Origin: Scybalosoma faecavium
GTDB taxonomy: Bacteria > Bacillota > Clostridia > Christensenellales > Christensenellaceae
NCBI GenBank assembly: GCA_018716135.1
Contig: DVKG01000003.1
Coordinates: 62,001 to 126,000, forward strand
Length of the DNA: 64,000 nucleotides
Reading direction: 5' to 3'
The position numbers were made by a program, and so were the translations under genes. Positions 15,706 to 22,966 of the stretch are shown here, in pieces. Positions within the stretch are counted from its first letter, which is position 1. Every line of letters begins with the position of its first letter. Below the pieces are notes generated by a model, which was not told the origin of the DNA, searched no databases, and was given only the letters and a program-made list of their open reading frames with translations.

Positions 15706-16035
15706 TTATTTCTTTTCCGCGTCGGCTTCCGCCGCTTTTTCGACCTTTTCGCCGCTGTCCTCATTCGAAGCTGTCGCAGCCTCTACTGTAGCTACGGCGC
15801 CTTTAGCAAAAGTAATCCTTGCGTTCTCAGGTCCCGTCTCGATTACCACGAGATCTTCTTTAACGGAAACTACTTTGCCGTAAATTCCGCCGATAGTCTT
15901 TATAGTGTCGCCCGCCTTTATAGCATCCAGCATCTGGCGTGTTTTCTTGTCGCGTCTTCTCTGCGGAACGATAATAAGAACCACAAATATAACGAGAATC
16001 GCAATAGGGAATATCCACTGCGTAATGTTCTCCAT
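15706..16035 (-). CDS. yajC: Preprotein translocase subunit YajC (paralogue 2)
   Basis: 109 residues with the same plan: membrane helix ITQWIFPIAILVIFVVLIIV, then PQRRRDKKTRQMLDAIKAGDTIKTIGGIYGKVVSV, then a beta domain and an acidic/Lys tail (EKVEKAAEADAEKK). It lies between tgt and the other yajC, 57 bases upstream of the latter, the usual place of the single yajC in clostridia. The pair is a tandem duplication that has since diverged, most at the C termini. secDF is not in the window. Confidence 0.92.
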   Translation of the reverse strand: MENITQWIFPIAILVIFVVLIIVPQRRRDKKTRQMLDAIKAGDTIKTIGGIYGKVVSVKEDLVVIETGPENARITFAKGAVATVEAATASNEDSGEKVEKAAEADAEKK

Positions 16036-16165
16036 AGTACATTAGTCCTTTCGTAAGATAAAATTCTATAGTCACGCGCATGTAAATCACACGCGCCAAA
16101 TAGTTGCCTTTTCTATTTTACAATAGCATATCGCCGCGTGTCAAGTCTCATATTGGCAATCAATG

Positions 16166-17269
16166 TCAGCTCATTTTCGCCATTTTTTCAGCTTTAAATT
16201 CAGGAAAGCACCCTGCGATTATCGCCTCGCGCGCTTCTTCCATCAGCCGCACTGAGAATCTTATATTATGAAGAGAAAGCAGTGTTCCCCCCAATATCTC
16301 ACCTGCTTTTATAAGATGGCGCAGATACGCCCGCGTAAAATTGCGGCAGCAGTAACAATCGCATTCCGGATCCAACGGCGTAAAATCACGAGCATAGGCC
16401 GCATTTCTCACAACCACTCTGCCTCGGCTCGTCATAGCCGTGCCATTTCTGGCTGTCCTTGTTTGGAAAACGCAGTCGAACATGTCCACCCCGCGCTCCA
16501 CGCCTTCGAGCAGGCAGTCCGCCGTTCCTACTCCCATGAGATACCTGGGCTTGTTTTCAGAAAGATAAGGCATCAGAGCCTCCAGCATTTCATACATCAT
16601 ATGCTTAGGCTCTCCGACCGACAGTCCGCCTATGGCATTCCCCGGGAAGTTCATGGAATTTATCGCTTTTGCACTCTCAATTCTCAAATCCGGATACATG
16701 CCGCCCTGCACTATTCCGAAAAGCGCCTGATCCTCTCTCGTTTTGTGCGCCTTGCATCTTTCCGCCCATCGGTGAGTCCGCTCCATGGAGTTTTTTATAT
16801 AGTCATAATCCGCCGGATATGGCGCGCATTCGTCGAACGCCATCATTATATCAGAGCCTAACGCCTGCTGTATATCTATGGATTTTTCCGGCGTCAGTTC
16901 GTGGCGGGATCCGTCTAAGTGGCTTTGAAATTCCGCGCCTCGCTCTGTCAGCTTGCGCAGTTCGCCCAGGCTGAACACCTGAAATCCGCCGCTGTCTGTC
17001 AGTATCGGCTTGTCCCAATTCATGAATTTATGCAGACCGCCTGCCTCTCGCACTATCTCCGCGCCCGGTCTCAAGTAAAGATGATATGTGTTCGATAGCA
17101 GTATCTGCGCCCCTGTGTCGCCGACCTGCTCCGGTGTCAGCGCCTTTACCGTCGCCTGAGTCCCCACAGGCATAAAGACCGGCGTCTTTATATCTCCATG
17201 AGGCGTATGCAGTATTCCCGCTCTCGCTCCTGTTCTTTCACATTGCTTTATAAGTTCAAATTCAAACAT
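16166..17269 (-). CDS. tgt: tRNA-guanine transglycosylase
   Basis: Exchanges guanine 34 for preQ1 in tRNAs with GUN anticodons. 367 residues. It has the substrate-pocket Asp in PILTDSGGFQVFSLG, the FGIVQGGMYPDLR and GGLSVGEPK segments, the catalytic Asp in RYLMGVGTADCLLEGVERGVDMFDCV, and the zinc site C-x-C-x2-C with a distal His (PECDCYCCRNF...LLSLHN). The start is set at 17269, where AAAGG lies 7 bases before the ATG and the protein begins MFEFELIKQ as in the family. The longer frame to 17341 has no ribosome site. It heads the tgt-yajC-yajC-TIGR04086 series. Confidence 0.95.
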   Translation of the reverse strand: MFEFELIKQCERTGARAGILHTPHGDIKTPVFMPVGTQATVKALTPEQVGDTGAQILLSNTYHLYLRPGAEIVREAGGLHKFMNWDKPILTDSGGFQVFSLGELRKLTERGAEFQSHLDGSRHELTPEKSIDIQQALGSDIMMAFDECAPYPADYDYIKNSMERTHRWAERCKAHKTREDQALFGIVQGGMYPDLRIESAKAINSMNFPGNAIGGLSVGEPKHMMYEMLEALMPYLSENKPRYLMGVGTADCLLEGVERGVDMFDCVFQTRTARNGTAMTSRGRVVVRNAAYARDFTPLDPECDCYCCRNFTRAYLRHLIKAGEILGGTLLSLHNIRFSVRLMEEAREAIIAGCFPEFKAEKMAKMS

Positions 17270-17403
17270 TACATTACCTTTTGCCGTATTTTTTAACAGC
17301 GCCGCCCATGATATATTCACGTTTGAGGCGCTGCTTCTCAAATTGCTGTCTCATCACAGCGTCACGCTTTCAATTCTAATATATTCACAGCTTTTTTGCA
17401 AGC

Positions 17404-17546
17404 TTCAATAAGGGGCACCGCCCCGTCATTCAACAAATGAACGAGAGGCGAAGCCTCCTAGGGCTTCAGCGGCGGATTACACCGCCGCTGAAGACTTAGA
17501 TGTCCTCCGCCGTCTATAGAGGCGGGGGACATCTGTTCACGGTTAT
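17404..17546 (+). repeat. Dispersed repeat copy B (full length, 143 bp)
   Basis: Complete copy with hairpins 1 (GGGGC-acc-GCCCC variant), 2 (GAGAGGC-gaa-GCCTCC), 3 (CTTCAGCGGCGG / CCGCCGCTGAAG, 12 perfect pairs) and 4 (AGATGTCCTCCGCC / GGCGGGGGACATCT). The closing pair is ATGAAC / GTTCAC with one mismatch. It occupies the gap between tgt and tRNA-Thr and ends just before a hairpin that follows the tRNA. Confidence 0.92.
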
Positions 17547-17554
17547 AACTATAA

Positions 17555-17580
17555 CGCCCTTCACAACACTGCGAAGGGCG
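17555..17580 (-). terminator. Hairpin directly after tRNA-Thr (possible terminator)
   Basis: Stem CGCCCTTC / GAAGGGCG with a 10-base loop, beginning one base beyond the encoded CCA end on the minus strand. The following TTATAGTT is only weakly U-rich, so it may be a processing or weak termination signal. Confidence 0.45.
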
Positions 17581-17581
17581 C

Positions 17582-17658
17582 TGGAGCTGATGAGCGGACT
17601 TGAACCGCCGAACCTCTTCATTACCAATGAAGTGCTCTACCGACTGAGCTACATCAGC
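17582..17658 (-). tRNA. tRNA-Thr (anticodon GGT)
   Basis: Minus strand: 7-bp acceptor stem GCTGATG / CATCAGC, D arm AGCTCAGTCGGTAGAGC, anticodon stem-loop CTTCAT-TGGTAAT-GAAG giving GGT, T arm with GGTTCAAGTCC, discriminator T and an encoded CCA. All stems pair. It has its own consensus-like promoter at 17680-17708. Confidence 0.97.
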
Positions 17659-17679
17659 ATAATCTCATATTACCATACT

Positions 17680-17708
17680 ATTATACGATACTCGCTTTTC
17701 AATTGCAA
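17680..17708 (-). promoter_or_regulatory. Promoter of tRNA-Thr
   Basis: On the minus strand TTGCAA (17708-17703), a 17-base spacer and TATAAT (17685-17680), ending 21 bases before the tRNA. Confidence 0.8.
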
Positions 17709-17740
17709 GAGGTTTTTACGTTTTTTAATCACCGCATGAT

Positions 17741-17770
17741 AAAAAAACACGGCTCGGGAATATCCGAGCC
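17741..17770 (-). terminator. Terminator of the SpoIID/Big2 gene
   Basis: Perfect 7-bp stem GGCTCGG / CCGAGCC (17751-17770), followed on the minus strand by GTGTTTTTTTATC. It lies 20 bases after the stop at 17791. Confidence 0.85.
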
Positions 17771-17790
17771 ATGCTTTATATTTATTAGAT

Positions 17791-20700
17791 TTATTTGCTG
17801 CGCACAGTTATTGTACACTTCGCTGTAGACCCTGCTTTGGTTTTGCATGTTACGGTCGCGGTTCCGGTTCCAACGGTCTTTATGTTGCCGTCGGAATCAA
17901 TTGTCAAAACTTTTTTGTTGGAGGAGGTCCACGTCACTCCGCTTCTGTTTGCCTTTATCTTTACAGACTGCCCCACTGTCATATTGACTTTAGTCGCAGT
18001 TATTTGCAAAGATTTGTCATAGCTCGTTTTAGAGAGTACTTTGATGCTGCATGTCGCCTTTTGACCTGCCGGAGACGTCACTGTTATCGTAGCCGAACCC
18101 GCTTTTACAGCCTTGAGCTTGCCCGCGTTTGTAACCGTCAGCACAGACGTATTAGAACTCTTCCATGTGCATCCGCTTATATTGACACTTATAGCTCCTG
18201 CAGCTCCGGCTCGCATGTTCGCGCCGGTAACCCCCAGCACCAGCTCTCCTTTCGTCGCGATCTCAAATTTTTTATCCGATACCGTTACTTTGCATGTCGC
18301 CTTCTGACCCGCAGGAGACGTCCCCGTTATCGTAGCCGTGCCTTCCTTGACGGCAAGCACGCTTCCGCCGGACGAAACTCTTATAACTGCCGTATTCGAG
18401 CTTTTCCACTTGACTCCGGGTATGTTTGCTCTAATCGAGCCTCTCGTATCCGTAGGCATTATAGCCTCTGAGCGGCTTAGCTTTATCGTTCCATACGTTT
18501 CCTTCTCAATTTGCAGCGCTGTTTTTACTGTAATTTTGCACACCGCTGTCTGTCCGCCGGCAGACACCGCCGTTATATTCGCCGTGCCCTGTTTTACCGC
18601 TGTTACTAATCCGGAAGACGAGACCTTAGCCACCGACGTATTCGAGCTTTTCCACGAAACTCCTGAAATTGACGACTCCAGCGCGAGAGTGTCCTTTTCC
18701 GCCAAGGTGCTCTCTGATTCATTCAGCTTCAGCTCGCCCTTCGTTGCAATCTCAAACTGCTTGTCAGATACCGTCAGCTTGCACACCGCTGTCTGACCTG
18801 CCGGAGACATCGCGCTCAGCTCTGTCTCCCCTTCTTTCAGAGCGGCAACAGCGCCTGTCTCAGATATTGTCGCCACCTCCGTGTTTGTGCTGCTCCACTT
18901 CACATTTTCTATATTAGCGCGCAGCTTTCCTTTAGAATTTGTCGGCATTATCGCCGTGTACAGACTCAGCGTAAGCTCAGGCTCATCTTCCGGCTGAAGC
19001 ACAGTTATTACGCTTTTCGCCGTCTGTCCCGCGGGGGACTCCGCCGTAATCTCAGCCGTGCCTGCGCTCTTCGCCATTATATTGCCGTCGTCAGAAACTT
19101 TAACTATACTCTCATCCGAGCTTTGCCAGCTGCATCCTTCTATATTAGCAATCAGAAGCTCTGTATCGCCGACTTCGAGATTCATGCTCTCAGGCTTGAC
19201 TGTAAGCGTGCCATATTGCGCAATTTCATTATCTATGTCGCTTCCGTTGTCATCCGGATTGTTAATGTACGAATTTATAGTTACATAATCTGCGCTGACA
19301 TAAGCCAACTCGCCATTATAGTATATCTGATGCCAGCCATCCGCATAATTGCATACGGCTATATCCAACGCGTCCCCCAGATTCAGCTTGCCCAGCTTTG
19401 CATAGCTTGTGGACGGACCTGATCTCACGTTCAGCGTGCTGTCTCCGGACACAGTGCCTTTCGCCGTAACAGGCGGATTCTCACTTGTCATAGCGCTGTT
19501 TCCGGTCAGCTGTTCAAGCTGCTGCTCTCCGCTGCCGAGCTTTGTCAGCTCGGTATTCGGGAAATAGAAGCTCACTATCTGATCGTAAGTCCTTCCTTCC
19601 GACGCCTGCTGTCTCGCGCCGTACTGGCTCATGCCCACGCCATGTCCAAATCTGCGATACATAAGACTATAATAATCAGAGCTTTCCTCAACTGTTATCA
19701 GCCTGCCATAGCTGGTGCTCTGCGTTAGAACGGCATACGATCCGTTTGAACGAAACTGCGTAGCGTCAATCGTCACGCTTATCTTCACCTGAGAAACAGC
19801 TCTATCCTCCAGGTTTGCTTCCTCGCTGCTCTGTATCTGTTTCGTTTTTGCAGCTGCGCTTTCTTCCATATCAGCCGCCGTGACTCTCTCCGGAGTGCCC
19901 TCGTCGGGATCTATCTCCTCCTGCATTTCTTCACTCTTATCTTCAACCTCAGTTGTGGCGTCTATCACTTCAGCTGCGGCGGATTTTTCAGACACGGCTT
20001 TCGTTCCGGACGCCACATTCAGAGTCATCGTCACATCGTATGAAGAATAATTCGGGCAGGATGAAAAAGCGTTTTCCGGCGTTGTAAAAGCGTCCGAAGA
20101 GTGAGCCGAGCATTTGGTCGTATTGCTCATATCTTTCGTATGCAGCGACGATGCGAGACCTGATGCTTTTACGCTGCTTATTTTAACTATTTCCACATCA
20201 CTCCGAGACGAAACCGCATAGTCTGAGTTGTTCTCCAGCTCTTCCACCGCCAAATCTTTAAGATATTTCTCCACATTTGCGCTCAGTCCCTCTCCGTTCT
20301 TGTAAAGCTTTATCTCAGCCGTAGGAGATTTAGAGTTTTTCAGGTCATATTCATCATACATGGCATACTGCCAAGGTTCAAATTTTTCGCTGCCGCTCCA
20401 TGCGTGCTGCGTCGGCTCTATTATCCCGCCGTTGCTCGCCGCGAAAAAGGTTTGCACTATATGCGAATCACAGGTGACGAACTGTCCGCTCGTAGACTCC
20501 ACGGCTTCTTCGACCTTTGTATCCAGCGGTCTATATCCGCGATAGACTTGATGACGAGTTGTGTCAGTGACATCATACGATTGGCTCGAGTTAAAATAGC
20601 TCGTTGCATACGAACGCGATACCACCGCCTGAGCCTTGAGAGCTTCCAGCTCCCACGAGTTGCTCATCTCCTGACCTACAACCCCTTGTACATAATCCTC

Positions 20701-21171
20701 CATGCCTACCGTATTCACGCAGGTCAGCTTTCCGCTGCTTATGCCAAACTTTAAATCGCCTTTATAAAAATTAAATCCGTCATCCGACGACCTCTGATTC
20801 CCGCTCATTACCGCATAATTATTTCTGCCTTCTGTAGCTTCGCACTGTACGAACGTAAGGCTGGTTTTGTCTTTGGCCGCGACGTTCCCGGCAGAATCTG
20901 TAAGCGTCAATGTGCTTCCATCTATTTTTACCGTATATCTGTCCCTCTTGAGCTTTATACTCTTATCTTCTTTAAGATAGTAATTTCCGTCGAGTGTAAA
21001 ATTCTTTTCTGTAACGCTGCCTATGGACAGCAAAACTCTAACTTTGCTTACGTCCAAGCTTGTAGACGCCGACGCTGCATTCGCATTCAGAGTGAACACA
21101 CTCAAAACGAACGCCGACAACATAGCCGCAGCAGCCGCAAAAAGCGCAGCCTTCTTTATCCCTCTGCTCAT
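17791..21171 (-). CDS. Secreted SpoIID/LytB-domain protein with SH3b and six Big2 domains
   Basis: 1126 residues. A signal peptide (MSRGIKKAALFAAAAAMLSA...ANA) leads to a SpoIID-type domain (about 60-550) with GMEDYVQGVVGQEMSNSWEL, ALKAQAVVSRSYAT (the conserved Glu and the AQA-x-x-RSYA motif) and RFGHGVGMSQYGARQQASEG. An acidic insert and a CxxH-like stretch interrupt it. An SH3b domain (LNVRSGPSTSYAKLGKLNLG) and six Ig-like Big2 repeats follow, each with W-x-SS-x-x-x-V...G-x-A-x-I-T...GQTA-x-C-x-x-V. SpoIID is a peptidoglycan lytic transglycosylase, so this is probably a vegetative wall-remodelling enzyme held in the wall by its repeats. The start at 21171 follows GGAGG; 14 extra codons upstream read through a repeat copy and are rejected. 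Confidence 0.88.
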   Translation of the reverse strand: MSRGIKKAALFAAAAAMLSAFVLSVFTLNANAASASTSLDVSKVRVLLSIGSVTEKNFTLDGNYYLKEDKSIKLKRDRYTVKIDGSTLTLTDSAGNVAAKDKTSLTFVQCEATEGRNNYAVMSGNQRSSDDGFNFYKGDLKFGISSGKLTCVNTVGMEDYVQGVVGQEMSNSWELEALKAQAVVSRSYATSYFNSSQSYDVTDTTRHQVYRGYRPLDTKVEEAVESTSGQFVTCDSHIVQTFFAASNGGIIEPTQHAWSGSEKFEPWQYAMYDEYDLKNSKSPTAEIKLYKNGEGLSANVEKYLKDLAVEELENNSDYAVSSRSDVEIVKISSVKASGLASSLHTKDMSNTTKCSAHSSDAFTTPENAFSSCPNYSSYDVTMTLNVASGTKAVSEKSAAAEVIDATTEVEDKSEEMQEEIDPDEGTPERVTAADMEESAAAKTKQIQSSEEANLEDRAVSQVKISVTIDATQFRSNGSYAVLTQSTSYGRLITVEESSDYYSLMYRRFGHGVGMSQYGARQQASEGRTYDQIVSFYFPNTELTKLGSGEQQLEQLTGNSAMTSENPPVTAKGTVSGDSTLNVRSGPSTSYAKLGKLNLGDALDIAVCNYADGWHQIYYNGELAYVSADYVTINSYINNPDDNGSDIDNEIAQYGTLTVKPESMNLEVGDTELLIANIEGCSWQSSDESIVKVSDDGNIMAKSAGTAEITAESPAGQTAKSVITVLQPEDEPELTLSLYTAIMPTNSKGKLRANIENVKWSSTNTEVATISETGAVAALKEGETELSAMSPAGQTAVCKLTVSDKQFEIATKGELKLNESESTLAEKDTLALESSISGVSWKSSNTSVAKVSSSGLVTAVKQGTANITAVSAGGQTAVCKITVKTALQIEKETYGTIKLSRSEAIMPTDTRGSIRANIPGVKWKSSNTAVIRVSSGGSVLAVKEGTATITGTSPAGQKATCKVTVSDKKFEIATKGELVLGVTGANMRAGAAGAISVNISGCTWKSSNTSVLTVTNAGKLKAVKAGSATITVTSPAGQKATCSIKVLSKTSYDKSLQITATKVNMTVGQSVKIKANRSGVTWTSSNKKVLTIDSDGNIKTVGTGTATVTCKTKAGSTAKCTITVRSK

Positions 21172-21183
21172 AATATTCCTCCG

Positions 21184-21215
21184 TTCAATAATGGGCGCAG
21201 CCCCGTCATTCATCC
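21184..21215 (+). repeat. Dispersed repeat copy C (5' fragment)
   Basis: TTCAATAATGGGCGCAGCCC followed by CGTCATTCA, that is the left end and hairpin 1 only. It lies immediately upstream of the ribosome site of the SpoIID/Big2 gene, within its leader. Confidence 0.75.
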
Positions 21216-21375
21216 ACGCCCGTCTCCTTTTGAGAGTGATTATAGTCTGTAATCGTTCATTTTATAATAATTGTCTTCTGTATACATGTATTTTTTATTA
21301 TAAGCATTCATTCTGCAAGATTCAAGCGCATATTAAAATACTTACAATTAATTCACATATAGTTTTAAAAGGCAT

Positions 21376-21410
21376 AAAAAGCCGCCGGCAAAAACTGCCG
21401 ACGGTTTTGA
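21376..21410 (-). terminator. Terminator after murE
   Basis: On the minus strand AAAACCG-T-CGGCA, loop GTTTT, TGCCG-G-CGGCTTTTT: a ~9-bp stem with one mismatch and a U-tract. It closes the mraZ-to-murE operon after murE. Confidence 0.8.
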
Positions 21411-21448
21411 AATTGTAAAACACAAATATTTTTTCAACTACGTGTGAC

Positions 21449-22900
21449 TTACTTCTTTTTAATCCCCAGCTCGTCGAGAAGCTCCTCTACGATCTTCTTC
21501 TCGTCAAACTCGTGCTTGATCCCGCATATTTCCTGATAATCCTCATGACCCTTGCCTGCCAAAAGAATGACGTCGTCTGTCTGCGCATGCTCCAGAGCAT
21601 ATTTTATAGCATCGCGTCTATTTTCTATAGTTATGTGATTTCCATTGACCTTGTCCATACCTGCGAGAATTTGAGATATTATCTCCTCCGGTTCTTCAAA
21701 CCGCGGGTTATCTGACGTGACGATAGAGAAGTCCGCCAGCTTTCCCGATATTTCTCCCATTATGGGACGCTTCGTGTTGTCGCGGTTCCCGCCGCATCCG
21801 AAAACACAAACGACTCTCCCCTTGCTGAATTCGCGCGCCGCCTTCAGCGCGCCTTCCAAGCTGTCAGGCGTATGCGCATAGTCCAAAACAACCGAGAAAG
21901 GTTCTCCGCGTGTGTCCAAAGCTTCAAATCTTCCGGGGATACTTGATACAGACTCCAAGCCCTGCTTGACGTTGAGCATATCCACGCCCAACTCGCTGCA
22001 GAGAGCTACCGTCCCCAGAGCGTTATATACGCTGAACATGCCCGGGATGTTGACAAACATCGGCAGCCTCACGCCTCCCATAGCCAGCACGAACCTGCTG
22101 CCCGAGGTGCTGAGAGCTATGTCTCTCGCTCTTATATCGCCGCTGTTCACGCCGAAGGTCACCGTCTGTCCTTTACATCCTTCGCGCATATATTCGCTGT
22201 ATTCGTCATCTGAGTTAAACGCCGCGCACTTGCTGTTTTCAAACAGTATTTTTTTCGCCGCCGCATAGTGTTCGAAATCGCCGTGAAAATCCAAATGATC
22301 CTGTGTCAAATTCGTAAATATTGCACCGTCAAATTCTATTCCGTACACTCTCTTTAAAGCCAGAGAATGCGAAGATACTTCCATAACAACGGTATCAACG
22401 CCCTTGTTCAGCATCTGAGCCAAAAGCTGCTGCAATTCGGCTGACTCCGGCGTTGTGCGTTCTGTATGGAGCACTTCGTCTCCTATCATGTTTTGAATAG
22501 TGCCTATCAGGCCTACTTTACTTCCTTCTTTTTCAAAAATTTTCTTTAAGAAATACGTCGTAGAGGTCTTTCCGTTTGTTCCGGTAACGCCTATCATGCG
22601 CAGCTTTCTGGACGGATGACCGTAAAACGCAGCTGATATAAGCGCCATAGCCGCGCGATCGTCCTTAACAAGCACTTGCGTCACGTCAAGCTCCAGCCAT
22701 CGAGTGACCACCAGCGCTTTAGCGCCTGACTTAACAGCATCCGGTGCAAACTTGTGCCCGTCTGTGCTCAAACCGGCTATGCAGAAAAACAGACATCCGT
22801 CGAACACCCTGCGGGAGTCAAATTCCACCGCCTGAACTTCAATATCCGCGCTGCCCTTGATCTCACAGTCAATTTCCTTGACCAGCTCGAATAACTTCAT
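21449..22900 (-). CDS. murE: UDP-MurNAc-L-Ala-D-Glu:meso-diaminopimelate ligase
   Basis: Cytoplasmic peptidoglycan precursor ligase of 483 residues. The ATP loop is GVTGTNGKTSTTYFL (about 108-122), the central Mur-ligase motif EVSSHSLALKRVYG, and the C-terminal substrate loop SDNPRFEEPEEI. The D-N-P-R sequence marks meso-diaminopimelate rather than lysine specificity, so the cell wall is probably the A1-gamma DAP type. GAGGGTGA precedes the ATG by about 5 bases. It is the last gene of the mraZ-rsmH-ftsL-pbp-murE operon; murF, mraY, murD and ftsW do not follow. Confidence 0.95.
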   Translation of the reverse strand: MKLFELVKEIDCEIKGSADIEVQAVEFDSRRVFDGCLFFCIAGLSTDGHKFAPDAVKSGAKALVVTRWLELDVTQVLVKDDRAAMALISAAFYGHPSRKLRMIGVTGTNGKTSTTYFLKKIFEKEGSKVGLIGTIQNMIGDEVLHTERTTPESAELQQLLAQMLNKGVDTVVMEVSSHSLALKRVYGIEFDGAIFTNLTQDHLDFHGDFEHYAAAKKILFENSKCAAFNSDDEYSEYMREGCKGQTVTFGVNSGDIRARDIALSTSGSRFVLAMGGVRLPMFVNIPGMFSVYNALGTVALCSELGVDMLNVKQGLESVSSIPGRFEALDTRGEPFSVVLDYAHTPDSLEGALKAAREFSKGRVVCVFGCGGNRDNTKRPIMGEISGKLADFSIVTSDNPRFEEPEEIISQILAGMDKVNGNHITIENRRDAIKYALEHAQTDDVILLAGKGHEDYQEICGIKHEFDEKKIVEELLDELGIKKK

Positions 22901-22966
22901 TGCTTCACCCTCTCTGCTTTCTAAAAATCTTTTATGTAAATCAAGTATTACTTTTCTAAATATTTT

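Noticed and set aside
17404..17546. Repeat considered as a CRISPR array or rho-independent terminator cluster
   Set aside because: Single dispersed copies without spacers; hairpins lack U-tracts and the copies share fixed ends.
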